From NCBI RefSeq assembly GCF_001552595.1, contig NZ_BCRM01000027.1, positions 1-64,000 of the forward strand: 64,000 nucleotides of DNA. Reading direction: 5' to 3'. Every line of letters begins with the position of its first letter. Positions within the stretch are counted from its first letter, which is position 1. Position numbers and translations under genes: made by a program. Source of the DNA: Rhodococcus erythropolis NBRC 15567 (GTDB lineage Bacteria > Actinomycetota > Actinomycetes > Mycobacteriales > Mycobacteriaceae). Under the pieces are notes generated by a model. That model searched no databases. It was not told where the DNA came from and saw nothing but the letters and a program-made list of their open reading frames with translations. Positions 39,723-49,006 of the stretch are shown piece by piece.

Positions 39723-40792
39723 CAGCAGATCCGCGGAAGTTGTTCACCTGCCGGCAAATCCACTACCCGATTGCCTCCCAATGCCGTACGCGCCACCACC
39801 ATTCCGCGATGTTCGGCCACGCACTCCCCGATCACGGCAGCTCCCGCACTCAGCGGATTACCGCGCATCGCTTCCAGAATTCGGTCGGAGTCTTCTCGCG
39901 GAACGAAGGCGATCAACTTACCCTCGTTGGCGACGTACAAAGGATCCAAACCGAGTAGCCCACAGGCGTCGCGCACGTCAGCGGGAATCGGCAGATCTCG
40001 TTCCACCAGCGCAACACCGATGTTCGACGCTTGAGCGATCTCGTTGAGGGTGGCGGCAACTCCGCCCCGGGTAGGGTCGCGCAAGACATGGATGTCGACG
40101 CCGGTGGCAATCATGTCGGCGACCACGCTGTTGAGCGACGCGCAATCACTGCGCACCTCGGTCCCGAATTCGAGACCTTCGCGACAACTCATCACGGCCA
40201 CCCCGTGAACACCGATGTCGCCGCTGACGATCACGACGTCACCGTCTTGTGCGCGAGTGGGGTTGATGTCCACCCCGTCGGCGACAATCCCGATTCCCGC
40301 GGTGTTGATGAAGACTCCGTCGCCGTGACCGGCATCGACAACTTTGGTGTCACCCGTCACCAGTCGAACGCCGGCAACGTGCGCAGCCCGCCCGAGCGCC
40401 TTCGCGATCCCTGCGATGTCGGTCAACGCGGTCCCTTCTTCGAGGATGAATGCCGTCGACATCACCAAGGGTTGTGCTCCCGCCATCGCCAGGTCGTTCA
40501 CCGTTCCGTTGACCGCAAGATCGCCGATCGTTCCGCCGGGAAACACCATGGGTTTCACGACGTACGAGTCCGTTGAGAAGGCGAGCCGCACCCCGCCGAT
40601 GTCGAATACAGCCGAGTCGCCGAGCTCGGCATCGGCAGCGCTTCCGAACGAGGGCAGGAACAGATGCTCGATGAGCTCGGCGGACATCGCTCCCCCACCG
40701 CCGTGTCCCATGACGATGTTCGGCGAATCACGCAGCGGCAGTGGGCACACCCATGCCGACAGGTCCACGACAGCGGTCTCCTCAGCCGGCAT
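39722..40792 (-). CDS. hypE: hydrogenase maturation factor HypE
   Basis: 356 residues from ATG 40792, with GGAGG upstream and an 11-bp overlap with hypD. It dehydrates the carbamoyl group on its C-terminal Cys to thiocyanate, the source of the cyanide ligands of the NiFe site. It has [10 protein letters not shown] (ATP-binding), [16 protein letters not shown], and [15 protein letters not shown]. The protein ends exactly in the invariant PRIC, so the acceptor Cys is present. Confidence 0.96.
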   Translation of the reverse strand: MPAEETAVVDLSAWVCPLPLRDSPNIVMGHGGGGAMSAELIEHLFLPSFGSAADAELGDSAVFDIGGVRLAFSTDSYVVKPMVFPGGTIGDLAVNGTVNDLAMAGAQPLVMSTAFILEEGTALTDIAGIAKALGRAAHVAGVRLVTGDTKVVDAGHGDGVFINTAGIGIVADGVDINPTRAQDGDVVIVSGDIGVHGVAVMSCREGLEFGTEVRSDCASLNSVVADMIATGVDIHVLRDPTRGGVAATLNEIAQASNIGVALVERDLPIPADVRDACGLLGLDPLYVANEGKLIAFVPREDSDRILEAMRGNPLSAGAAVIGECVAEHRGMVVARTALGGNRVVDLPAGEQLPRIC

Positions 40793-41894
40793 GACCCGCC
40801 TCCTGCAGTTCCAGGCGTCGGTACAGGTAGTACGCAGCGCACGCCCCCTCGGACGACACCATCGTGGCACCGAGTGGATTCCGCGGAGTGCATTCCTTCC
40901 CGAAGGCACTGCACTCGTGTGGCTTGATCAAGCCTTGCAATACTTCACCGGACCGGCAGACACTCGACTCGTCGGTGTGGATATCGGTCACCGAAAAACG
41001 TTCTTCCGCATCAAAATACGCATACTTCGGTGCCAGCTGCCAACCACTGTCCGGAATCGATCCGATGCCGCGCCACGTCCGGTCCGACACCGCGAACACA
41101 TCCTCGAGCATCGCTTTCGCTGCGGTGTTGCCCTGGGCGGTGACGGCACGGGCGTAGGCATTTTCGACCTCGTGTCGACCCGATTCCAATTGCAGCACCG
41201 TCTTTCTGATGCCCTCGAGCAGATCCAGCGGCTCGAATCCGGTGACGACGATCGGGACCCTGTACTTCTCGGCGAGGGCCGGGTACTCCGACGTTCCCAT
41301 CACACTGCACACATGCCCGGCCGCCAGAAATGCCTGCACGCGGCACTCTGGCGAGTCCATTATCGCGGCCATTGCCGGCGGGACCAGAACGTGCGAGACG
41401 AGCAGCGAGAAGTTCTTGATACCCAGGCGATTGGCCTGATAGACGGTCATGGCGTTGGCCGGCGCTGTGGTCTCGAATCCGATCCCGAAGAACACCACTT
41501 GCCGGTCCGGATTCTCCTTGGCAATAGTCAGTGCATCCAACGGTGAGTACACCACGCGAACGTCGCCGCCGGCGCTCTTGATCCGGAACAGATCCGACGA
41601 ACTCCCCGGAACTCGCAACATGTCCCCGAATGAACAGAAAATGACATCGGGCTTTGCCGCGATTTCGAGAGCTTTGTCGATGATCTCGAGCGGCGTGACG
41701 CAGACCGGGCAACCAGGTCCGTGAATCATCTCGATCTGCTCTGGGAGTAGTTGATCGATGCCGTGCCTGATGATCGAATGTGTCTGACCACCACACACTT
41801 CCATGATCGCCCATCGGCGCGTGGCCAGCGCGCGGATCTGATCCAGCAGTTTGCCGGCCAGTTCCGGATCGGAGAACTCGTCCAGATACTTCAT
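40782..41894 (-). CDS. hypD: hydrogenase maturation factor HypD
   Basis: 370 residues. HypD is the iron-sulfur scaffold on which Fe(CN)2CO is assembled together with HypC. Its signature Cys motifs are all present: [10 protein letters not shown] near residue 34, [11 protein letters not shown] near 60, [20 protein letters not shown], and the C-terminal CRSGEVLQG and [15 protein letters not shown] cluster ligands. The start ATG overlaps the hypC stop (ATGA). Confidence 0.96.
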   Translation of the reverse strand: MKYLDEFSDPELAGKLLDQIRALATRRWAIMEVCGGQTHSIIRHGIDQLLPEQIEMIHGPGCPVCVTPLEIIDKALEIAAKPDVIFCSFGDMLRVPGSSSDLFRIKSAGGDVRVVYSPLDALTIAKENPDRQVVFFGIGFETTAPANAMTVYQANRLGIKNFSLLVSHVLVPPAMAAIMDSPECRVQAFLAAGHVCSVMGTSEYPALAEKYRVPIVVTGFEPLDLLEGIRKTVLQLESGRHEVENAYARAVTAQGNTAAKAMLEDVFAVSDRTWRGIGSIPDSGWQLAPKYAYFDAEERFSVTDIHTDESSVCRSGEVLQGLIKPHECSAFGKECTPRNPLGATMVSSEGACAAYYLYRRLELQEAGHAG

Positions 41895-42190
41895 GATTCC
41901 GTCTCCTTCGGTTCGATCCCGGCGGCCCGGGCAGCCCTGGCGAACCCGTCACCGAATTCCTCTTCGAGTACGCCGAGGTGTTCGAATTCCGCCAGCGTGC
42001 TGCGTGCGGATTCCTCGTCGAGTCGTTGGATCGCGAATCCGACGTGCACCACGACGTACTCGCCGACTCGGGCGCCCGGAATGTATTCGAGGCACACTTC
42101 TTTTCGGACGCCACCGAAGTTCACCACCGACATCGTCGTTCCGTCGCGTTCCTCCAAGGACTCGATACGTCCTGGTACGGCTAGGCACAT
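41891..42190 (-). CDS. hypC: hydrogenase chaperone HypC (copy beside hypD)
   Basis: 99 residues beginning MCLAVPGRI, with the essential Cys2. HypC carries the Fe(CN)2CO fragment from HypD to the large subunit. The open frame extends to 42250, but the family always starts at this MC, so I use ATG 42190. It has a longer C-terminal tail than HypC of E. coli. A second HypC-like gene lies at 44492-44776 in the same operon. Confidence 0.95.
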   Translation of the reverse strand: MCLAVPGRIESLEERDGTTMSVVNFGGVRKEVCLEYIPGARVGEYVVVHVGFAIQRLDEESARSTLAEFEHLGVLEEEFGDGFARAARAAGIEPKETES

Positions 42191-42206
42191 GGCACAACTC
42201 CTGACC

Positions 42207-44495
42207 TCATGACGAACTCCCGACCAGCACTTGGCCGTAGGCGAGACCACCGTCGTTCGGTGGTAACTGCAGTCCTGTCAACGGCGTGAATCCGGCTTCT
42301 CCGAGCAGGGCACACGCCCGGACGAGCAGGAGAGGGTTCTGAAACACGCCTCCGGTGAGAACTACCTCGTCCACTCCCGCCAGTTCCCGGCCACGGATTG
42401 CCCACTCGAGTACGAGGTGCGCGACGGATTCGTGGAAACGCGCGCCGATCACGTCGGCGGGCACCTTCGCCCGGAGATCACGGACAACGGCCCGAATGAC
42501 CGACCGTGGATCAGCTGTCCATGAATCGTCGTCCGACTGCACCCAGTCGAAGGTGTACCGCGACGGGGCGCAGTCGACTCCCCTCGAAATGCCCTCCAAC
42601 TCGATGGCGGCCTGCGCTTCGTAGTCGACGCTCTGACGAACCCCGGTCAGCGAGGAGACTGTGTCGAACAACCGCCCCATGCTCGAGGTGTCCACACACC
42701 CGAAACCGGTTTCCAACTGGTGAAGTAGGACCGACTGCTCTCGTGGCGGACAGGCCGCCACCGGCGCGAGGTCGGATTCCCAGTCCAACCCGGCATGCCA
42801 GAGGTGGGCGAGCGCCATTCGGTACGGTCGTTCCACTCCGGCATCGCCCCCTGGCAGCGGTACGTATCCCAGATGCGCGAGACGGCGATAACCCTTGTAC
42901 GTCGCCAGCAGCAATTCCCCTCCCCACACTGCGCCGTCCGCCCCGTAACCGGTGCCGTCGAACGCTATTCCGAGAACCGGTTCGCTCCCGTCCCGGCCGT
43001 TCTCCCCCATCACGGAAGCCACATGTGCGTGGTGATGCCCGACGACGCGCACCGGTCGGTCGCCACTACGACTGCGAGCCCACGAGGACGAGCGATACCG
43101 GGGATGCTCGTCACAGGCAATCTGGTGCGGCACGACTCCGGTGATCGACTCGAAGTGACTCTCCGAGGCAGCAAAACTGTCGAGGACAGCGAGGTCGCCC
43201 ATGTCTCCGATGTGCTGACTCGGCCAGACATACGCACCCTCGGCAAGACAGAAGGTGTTCTTCAGATCGGCCCCGACCGCCAAGGTGGGCGGTAGATCGA
43301 ACGGCGCCGCAACGGGCAGCGGTGCATATCCGCGCGAGCGACGAAGCAACTGTCGTCCACTGCCGACTATTCGCATCACCGAGTCGTCACACGGCATCAA
43401 GATCGGACGGTTGTGGGTCAACACCCCGTCGGCCAGGTCACCCACCCGTTCGAGATCGTCGTCGGAATACAGAATTGGCTCGCCACCGATGTTCGCCGAC
43501 GTCATCACCAACGCCGCGGGGCCCGCAGCGTCTCCCGCCAACCCGAGAAGAAGATGCTGAATCGGATTGTAGGCCAGCATGATTCCGATGTCCGGAATGC
43601 CTGGGGCAATCGAGGGAGACGGCGTGTATCCAGACGCTTTGGCAACCAGCACTATGGGACGCTCGCGCGAGGACATGGCATCGGCCTCGGCATCCCCGAC
43701 CACACCCAGCGCTCTGGCTTCTCTCACATCGCGCACCATCACCGCCAACGGCTTGCTCGGTCGATGCTTGCGGTCACGCAATTCGTGAACCACGCGATCA
43801 TCACGCGCATCGCAGGCCAAGTGGAATCCTCCAATTCCCTTGACAGCAAGAATCTTCCCGTCTCGTAGCAGCGATCGGGCTCGTAGCAGTGCACCCTCGC
43901 CGGTCTCCGTGGGCGCGTCGCCTTCCACGAACGAAAGCGTTGGACCGCACTCCGGGCAGGCAATCGGTTGCGCATGAAACCGGCGGTCGGAGGGATCCAC
44001 GTACTCCGCCGCACAGTTCGCGCACAACGGGAACCGCTTCATCGTCGTAGCGGCCCGGTCGTAGGGCATCGACTCGATGATCGTGAATCGTGGACCACAA
44101 TTGGTGCAGGTGATGAAGGGATGACGATATCGCCGATCGCTCGGATCAGTCAGCTCCCGCAGGCAGTCGTCGCAGATCCCGACATCGGCCGGCGCCAAGG
44201 TTCGCCCGACCGCCCCCGCATCCGTCTCGATGATGCAAAACCCCTGACGACCTAGCGGCGGCGAGTCCTCGCGCTCTATCGACTCCACTCGTGCCAGCGG
44301 TGGGGGGCGGTTTCGCACCCGAGCGACAAACGCATCGATTGCCTCTCCGTCGCCTTCGATGTCGATCACGACCCCGAGAGCAGAATTTCCCACCGAACCC
44401 GACAGTCCCAGTTCGGTCGCAGTCGCGTGAACGAACGGCCGGAATCCCACCCCCTGGACTACGCCACGAACGATGACACGGCTGGCGACCATCAT
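42207..44495 (-). CDS. hypF: carbamoyltransferase HypF
   Basis: 762 residues. Acylphosphatase domain at residues 1-90 (VQGVGFRPF); zinc-finger region about 105-180 with CDDC, CTNC, CANC and CPEC pairs; YrdC-like domain about 195-380; Kae1-like carbamoyltransferase domain to the end with HHAHVASVM. It makes carbamoyl adenylate from carbamoyl phosphate and transfers it to the C-terminal Cys of HypE. Its start overlaps the stop of the upstream hypC-like gene. Confidence 0.96.
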   Translation of the reverse strand: MMVASRVIVRGVVQGVGFRPFVHATATELGLSGSVGNSALGVVIDIEGDGEAIDAFVARVRNRPPPLARVESIEREDSPPLGRQGFCIIETDAGAVGRTLAPADVGICDDCLRELTDPSDRRYRHPFITCTNCGPRFTIIESMPYDRAATTMKRFPLCANCAAEYVDPSDRRFHAQPIACPECGPTLSFVEGDAPTETGEGALLRARSLLRDGKILAVKGIGGFHLACDARDDRVVHELRDRKHRPSKPLAVMVRDVREARALGVVGDAEADAMSSRERPIVLVAKASGYTPSPSIAPGIPDIGIMLAYNPIQHLLLGLAGDAAGPAALVMTSANIGGEPILYSDDDLERVGDLADGVLTHNRPILMPCDDSVMRIVGSGRQLLRRSRGYAPLPVAAPFDLPPTLAVGADLKNTFCLAEGAYVWPSQHIGDMGDLAVLDSFAASESHFESITGVVPHQIACDEHPRYRSSSWARSRSGDRPVRVVGHHHAHVASVMGENGRDGSEPVLGIAFDGTGYGADGAVWGGELLLATYKGYRRLAHLGYVPLPGGDAGVERPYRMALAHLWHAGLDWESDLAPVAACPPREQSVLLHQLETGFGCVDTSSMGRLFDTVSSLTGVRQSVDYEAQAAIELEGISRGVDCAPSRYTFDWVQSDDDSWTADPRSVIRAVVRDLRAKVPADVIGARFHESVAHLVLEWAIRGRELAGVDEVVLTGGVFQNPLLLVRACALLGEAGFTPLTGLQLPPNDGGLAYGQVLVGSSS

Positions 44496-44776
44496 GTCCC
44501 GACCTCGCCGGTACGAGTACCGGACTCGTCGATCTCACCGTCTTGACCACGGCCCATCAGTTCGAGGCCGGCCCGGGCGCGCTGTGCTCCCTGTTCGTCG
44601 ACCTTCTCGACTGCAAAGCCCATGTGGATCACCACCCAGTCACCTGCCGTGACGGTGCCTTCGTCGAGCATCCCGATGTTGACCTTGCGCGGTGCACCTT
44701 CCACGTCGACGAGGGCGAGTTGACCGCCGTATCCGTCCAGTAGTTCGCGTACCCGTCCCGGAATCCCCAGACACAT
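44492..44776 (-). CDS. second HypC/HybG/HupF-like chaperone
   Basis: 94 residues starting MCLGIPGRV, with Cys2 intact; RKVNIGMLDEG and GDWVVIHMGFAVEKVDE complete the HypC fold. It is distinct from the hypC beside hypD, being shorter and having a different tail. In bacteria with two such proteins one often binds the large-subunit precursor and the other works with HypD; which is which cannot be read here. It lies 3 bp after the protease gene and overlaps hypF. Confidence 0.92.
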   Translation of the reverse strand: MCLGIPGRVRELLDGYGGQLALVDVEGAPRKVNIGMLDEGTVTAGDWVVIHMGFAVEKVDEQGAQRARAGLELMGRGQDGEIDESGTRTGEVGT

Positions 44777-44779
44777 GAC

Positions 44780-45274
44780 TCACACCTCCGGCCCCAAAGT
44801 GGTGGCATCACAATCCACGTCGATCGACCGGACGAGTGCCATCACCGCAGAGGCGGCTTGCCCTACCGAATCACGCATCTCTGCACTCAATCCGATTCCG
44901 TCGCCGACCGATTTCGCGTGTGCCCCCACCACGAACGTCCGCGGGAGTGCTCCGCCGAGGGCCTGCAGGCTGGCAAACACCGAACTCGGATGCATCGAGT
45001 GTGCGTCGAAACCTCCTTGCGAGCCTTCACTTTCGGGATCCACTTCGATGATCGCAAGCTTCCCCGGAACTCCGGTCACCGGTAATGCGTCGATCAGCAC
45101 CAGCGCGTCCCACGACTCCAACAAGTCGTATGCGAGATGCACACCACGAATCCCGTAGTCGACCAGGCGAACCCCCGTCGGGAGATTCTCATGCTGCAAC
45201 GCTCGAACAACTTCGGGGCCGAATCCGTCGTCTTCGAGAAATATGTTTCCGACGCCTGCAATCAGCACGCGCAC
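44780..45274 (-). CDS. [NiFe]-hydrogenase maturation protease
   Basis: 164 residues of the HupD/HyaD family. After nickel insertion it clips the large-subunit C-terminus. The three metal-sensing residues are present: Glu in GNIFLEDDGFG (near 15), Asp in LVLIDALPVTG, and His in DAHSMHPSSV. It starts at a GTG 6 bp after the 39-residue membrane peptide gene. Its expected substrate is HhyL, cut after His575. Confidence 0.92.
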   Translation of the reverse strand: MRVLIAGVGNIFLEDDGFGPEVVRALQHENLPTGVRLVDYGIRGVHLAYDLLESWDALVLIDALPVTGVPGKLAIIEVDPESEGSQGGFDAHSMHPSSVFASLQALGGALPRTFVVGAHAKSVGDGIGLSAEMRDSVGQAASAVMALVRSIDVDCDATTLGPEV

Positions 45275-45280
45275 AGTGCT

Positions 45281-45400
45281 TTACATCTTTCGCATTCGCA
45301 GATAGCGCTGGATGTCCGGCATCGACACCACCAGAACGATCGCGGCTGCGATCGCGGTGGCGCCGAGAAGTGCCGTCGACAGCAATCCCATGCTCCTCAT
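45281..45400 (-). CDS. 39-residue single-pass membrane peptide of the hydrogenase operon
   Basis: ATG at 45400 has GAGGAG 8 nt upstream. The frame gives 39 residues: a short basic N-terminus (MRSMG), one membrane helix (about residues 6-27, LLSTALLGATAIAAAIVLVV), then a basic tail DIQRYLRMRKM. The gene fills the space between the 454-residue protein gene and the protease gene, 6 bp before the latter. Hydrogenase clusters of other actinobacteria carry a similar tiny ORF (I recall DUF6893). It may anchor the cytosolic hydrogenase to the membrane; this is inference. Confidence 0.75.
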   Translation of the reverse strand: MRSMGLLSTALLGATAIAAAIVLVVSMPDIQRYLRMRKM

Positions 45401-45464
45401 GGCGGGTTCTCCTCTCGATAGCAGTGAAGTCCGAAAGCTGTGAAGTCCGACAGCGTGAAGTACG

Positions 45465-46829
45465 TCAACTCGCGCCGTCTCGCGGCACCGGCTCTATCTC
45501 GTCCGGCGCGAAGTACAGGTAGCGGCCGTACCAGTTGTGCAGATCGGCGGCCGGGTCGTCCAAGAGCGTCACCCCAACATGAATGTCGCCGTCCACGTCT
45601 TCATGAATGGTGGCGACGTGGGCGATCCGGCCGTCAAAGAACAGGTCCTGAGCATCAGCGCGACGTGAGGGGTGAAGCCGAACCGTACTTCCACCACAGA
45701 CGCGGACGCCGTTGATCAATACTGCGTCGGTGCGTGGTTGAACACTGGTGTCGGCTTCCGGCGTCCACCAGTCCACGCCGTCAGGCACCTCGGGTATCAG
45801 ATCAGAACCGGCATTCGAATCTCGCAGCACGCCGTGCAGGCCGGCTAGATCGTCGGCCGTCAAGCTTTCACATCGGTCGATGATGTCGGCAGCTTTCGAG
45901 TCGGTCGCCCGCGCCCGCGCCTTTTCCTCTTCGGTCATGGCCAGAATTCTCAGCGTGAGAATTTCGTCGATCTCCGTCGAGTCGAACAGGGATCCTTCGC
46001 TCTGCGGCGCAATCTCGGGAAAGTCGTACAAGATGATCGGTGACACCAGAACGGTGGGCGATGTACCGGGGTGAGTCGGATCCTCGGTCCCCGCAAGCAC
46101 TGGATAACAGCGATTTTGGCGCAGCGGCTCCGAGTGATCTGGTTCGTCGAACAACGACACGAACTTCGAGCCTGCGCAGGTCAAAATGACGTGAGTGCCG
46201 AGCATCGACTGCGCCGTGGCCGTGCCCTTGTCCCTCATGTCGACGCTCGTGTCGTTCATGATGCTCACGGAGATCACCCTGCGTCTGTCCCCTGCGGAGG
46301 CGTTCAATTCCAAGCGGCCAGTCACCGGAAGCCGTGTCCGAACGACCCGTCCGACTACCCGGCCCAGAGAATCCGCCAGAGTCTCGCCGTCGACAACTCC
46401 CGCCGCACAGAAGGATTCTTCGACTCCGGCCTCGAGTTCGTCCAGACCCCACGGACCCAAGACGATCTCGGATTCGGTGGCTTCGTCCCACGAGATCGCC
46501 TCGTGCCCGTCGACGACCAACCGATCCACCGGAATCCACGCGCCGCCGGCGCCGAGTCGTTCAACCGTCCGCGACTGGTGGTGCAGAAATCTCACCGTCG
46601 CCGTTACTTCGGCGCCGTTCCGCTCGAGTTCGCCGAGCAGACATTGGGCGGACATCGACGGTTCCTCGCCGACTCCGTCACCGGCGGCGCCGGGCGGTCC
46701 GAGAACCCCGAACTGCCAACGGGATTGATTCTTCGCCGAGCCGGCCCGGTAAGGATAGAGAAGATATCCCTCGTACAGGACAGCGTCGGCCACAGCCCGA
46801 ACGTCGTGATCCATCTCAGTTCGGGTCAT
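45465..46829 (-). CDS. hydrogenase-operon protein of unknown function (454 residues)
   Basis: 454 residues, ATG overlapping the preceding gene's stop (ATGA). No known domain recognised. N-terminal part: AVADAVLYEGYLLYPYRAGSAKNQSRWQFG, a conserved-looking aromatic block. Middle: a beta-rich region that ends ISVSIMNDT. Later: ILYDFPEIAPQSEGSLFDSTEIDEILTLR, then DGVDWWTPEAD, and a C-terminal SH3-like HVGVTLLDDPA-DLHNWYGRYLYFAPDEIEP. The only clear metal-type residues are scattered Cys, so a structural or assembly role is more likely than redox. Present in the operon between DUF6084-like and the membrane peptide. Confidence 0.8.
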   Translation of the reverse strand: MTRTEMDHDVRAVADAVLYEGYLLYPYRAGSAKNQSRWQFGVLGPPGAAGDGVGEEPSMSAQCLLGELERNGAEVTATVRFLHHQSRTVERLGAGGAWIPVDRLVVDGHEAISWDEATESEIVLGPWGLDELEAGVEESFCAAGVVDGETLADSLGRVVGRVVRTRLPVTGRLELNASAGDRRRVISVSIMNDTSVDMRDKGTATAQSMLGTHVILTCAGSKFVSLFDEPDHSEPLRQNRCYPVLAGTEDPTHPGTSPTVLVSPIILYDFPEIAPQSEGSLFDSTEIDEILTLRILAMTEEEKARARATDSKAADIIDRCESLTADDLAGLHGVLRDSNAGSDLIPEVPDGVDWWTPEADTSVQPRTDAVLINGVRVCGGSTVRLHPSRRADAQDLFFDGRIAHVATIHEDVDGDIHVGVTLLDDPAADLHNWYGRYLYFAPDEIEPVPRDGAS

Positions 46830-47464
46830 CGGGGCACCTCGCTCGCCGTCAGCAACTGCCGCACGGCTGAATCGAGGTCCGTGAGGCCGTGCGCTGCCTT
46901 GAATCGCACGAGATCGGCAATCGTCTCATGGTCGAGGCGTACCCACCCAGAGGCCGGATAATGCGTGGCCATCAGCTGTTTCCACACGTCGACCGGCAAT
47001 TCGTAGGCAGCAGATCTGTCCCACGGGATCTGCTGTACCGAGAAACCGCGCTGCCCGTCGGTGAATACGGTTCCGCTCAGTAGAACCACGATCGGAATCG
47101 TTCCGTCACGGAGTGCGTGCATGTACTTCGACGCCGTCACCGAGAAGTCGTACGTACACGCCATGGGTAAGGCCGCGACCGTTGTTCCCGTGAATCCCTG
47201 AACAACCGTGGAACACTCCATCCACAAGAAGGTTCGCAGCGTACTCGACCAACGCTCCCGCGGACCGAACAAATCGCGCAGGGCGTCGCCTTCCTCGTCG
47301 GAGTACGGCCGGCGGTGCGGTTCGATTCGAACCTGTGCGCGTAGAGCGACTGCTCGGACGGTCGCGCCGGTAGTCTCCGACATCCTCAATCTCACCGTCA
47401 GATTTGGTGTAACCGCATACGGTTCCACCTCCACGTTGTCGACCGAGAAGTCGAGGACGGTCAT
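46826..47464 (-). CDS. hydrogenase-operon protein (DUF6084-like)
   Basis: 212 residues from ATG 47464, overlapping the upstream stop (ATGA); the longer open frame to 47941 lies over the upstream gene. It looks like a beta-sandwich: MTVLDFSVDNVEVEPYAVTPNLTVRLRM, then ALRAQVRIEPHRRPYS, GFTGTTVAALPMACTYDFSV and a helical C-terminus (WVRLDHETIADLVRFKA). The sequence resembles what I recall as DUF6084, found only next to group 1h hydrogenases. Function unknown. Confidence 0.8.
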   Translation of the reverse strand: MTVLDFSVDNVEVEPYAVTPNLTVRLRMSETTGATVRAVALRAQVRIEPHRRPYSDEEGDALRDLFGPRERWSSTLRTFLWMECSTVVQGFTGTTVAALPMACTYDFSVTASKYMHALRDGTIPIVVLLSGTVFTDGQRGFSVQQIPWDRSAAYELPVDVWKQLMATHYPASGWVRLDHETIADLVRFKAAHGLTDLDSAVRQLLTASEVPR

Positions 47465-48081
47465 GCCGACCTGCTTCGCGCCTCGACGCGCCCGAAGAAC
47501 TCGTCCACCGCGCGTGCGGCATCCTGGCCACCGTCGAATCCGCGCCACACGGTGCGCAGCCTGCCCACCAGCTCGTAGCAGGCGTCGATGGGAACAACGA
47601 AGCATCTCGGCGATTGTCCTGACGTGGGCACCGAGACAATCAACGCCTCGACGTCGGCCCGCATCTGCGAGAGCCCCGGATTCTCCGCGAGCACAGTCTC
47701 GAACGAGTCGATGGGCAGCTCGGATTCGGTAGCTCCGGCAGGTCCCGGATAGAAGACTATGTACTTGTCGAGGAGTGAGTTCCGAAAGAAGAATGCCAGT
47801 CCGACGGGGATTTCCAGGGACTCCCACCGGCCAGGGCCGAGGTCGAAGTCCGGAAATTCGAGATACCGATCGGGAACCGCCTTGTATCGAAGATCCGCGT
47901 CGACCGGCGCAAAGAGCAGATAGCAGGGACGGCACACGCACATCAGGCTCCGGACCTGTACGTCCACGACGTGTTGGTGTTCGTCACCTATGCCCGCCGC
48001 GCACATCTCACACAGCGGCCCGGTCGGAACGGCGCGCGTCGAGGCGATTCGCGTGAGCACCTCTCCCACAGTGGTTTTCAT
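47461..48081 (-). CDS. hydrogenase-operon zinc-finger-like protein (DUF5947-like)
   Basis: 206 residues. The N-terminal third has two Cys pairs, CEMC near residue 24 and CVCRPC near 48, spaced like a small zinc or iron site. Then comes LRYKAVPDRYLEFPDFDLGPGRWESLEIPVGLAFFFRNS, and a C-terminal CYELVGRLRTVWRGFDGG helix that recalls ligand-binding or hydrogenase-assembly proteins. I recall it as DUF5947. It sits 19 bp after the NifU-Rieske gene and overlaps the DUF6084-like gene. Confidence 0.8.
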   Translation of the reverse strand: MKTTVGEVLTRIASTRAVPTGPLCEMCAAGIGDEHQHVVDVQVRSLMCVCRPCYLLFAPVDADLRYKAVPDRYLEFPDFDLGPGRWESLEIPVGLAFFFRNSLLDKYIVFYPGPAGATESELPIDSFETVLAENPGLSQMRADVEALIVSVPTSGQSPRCFVVPIDACYELVGRLRTVWRGFDGGQDAARAVDEFFGRVEARSRSA

Positions 48082-48100
48082 GACCAGGCTTCGTCCACGG

Positions 48101-49003
48101 CTAGGTCACCGGCAACACGGAATCGTCGGCAAGCGCGACCGAGAGCACACCGTCGCGAATAAGCACCGGCAGAGGCGCCAGGTGCTCGGAGCCGGTGCCG
48201 ACCCGCGCACCCGCTCCGTACACGCTGAAGTGGGCAGAGCACGTCGGACAGGTAAGGACAGCGGCGTCTCGGACAGGAAGGCCCATCATGCGTTCGAGCA
48301 CAGCCCCCGCCATCGAATGGTCACATACGGGGCAATGGTCGCGATACGCGTACAGATCGTCACCGGAGCGGCAGACCAACAGATCGGTATCCGATACCCG
48401 GAAACCCGCGACCTCACCCGCGTCGACTTCGGCAAATTCGGGGACCTCCACCCAGTGCGCGCCTCCCCCGTCGGCGTGTACGTGCGAGAACAGGGACTCG
48501 ACCGAGATCACACCCGACTTCAGCTCGTGCGAATCCGGTGTTTCGACGTCGATTCCGGTGGTCTCGGGTGCCGCCGCCTGCACCGCGTCCTGGACCGCGG
48601 TTTCGAGGGTCACCGACGACGAAGGGCAACTGTTACAGCTTCCGAGAAGCCGTAGCCGCACCACGCCGTCCGCCACCTCGATCAGTTCGACGTCCCCGCC
48701 GTGCGAGCCGAGGTACGGACGCACGCTGTCGAGCGCAGTGCGTACGCGGGTCTCGACGTCGTGCGGGTGAAGTCCGTGCACCAGTAGGAGGCTCGACACC
48801 AGATCGTCGCGAACCATCGCATCCATCATGGCCGGATCCGCCAGCGCGACGGTGCGTTCGAGTGCGGCGCCGTACAACTGCACGACCTCGCGCACCAGTT
48901 GCTCGGCGCGATCCCTGGCCACCGGGCCTGCACCGGCATTGGCCTGCAACAACGTCTCGATGCGTTCACCTGCTCCGCGCCAGTAGTCGGCCGAATGCTC
49001 CAT
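48101..49003 (-). CDS. hhyE: NifU-Rieske fusion, putative hydrogenase electron-relay protein
   Basis: 300 residues. Residues 85-150 match the NifU C-terminal domain with GSCNSCPSS (Cys123, Cys126). Residues 185-300 form a Rieske-like domain with Cys227-x-His229 and Cys255-x2-His258, each preceded by an extra Cys (224, 252). It directly follows the hydrogenase large-subunit gene (3-bp gap). M. smegmatis encodes an iron-sulfur protein HhyE at this place, proposed to pass electrons from the hydrogenase to the respiratory chain. Assignment rests on domain content and position. Confidence 0.85.
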   Translation of the reverse strand: MEHSADYWRGAGERIETLLQANAGAGPVARDRAEQLVREVVQLYGAALERTVALADPAMMDAMVRDDLVSSLLLVHGLHPHDVETRVRTALDSVRPYLGSHGGDVELIEVADGVVRLRLLGSCNSCPSSSVTLETAVQDAVQAAAPETTGIDVETPDSHELKSGVISVESLFSHVHADGGGAHWVEVPEFAEVDAGEVAGFRVSDTDLLVCRSGDDLYAYRDHCPVCDHSMAGAVLERMMGLPVRDAAVLTCPTCSAHFSVYGAGARVGTGSEHLAPLPVLIRDGVLSVALADDSVLPVT

Positions 49004-49006
49004 CGA

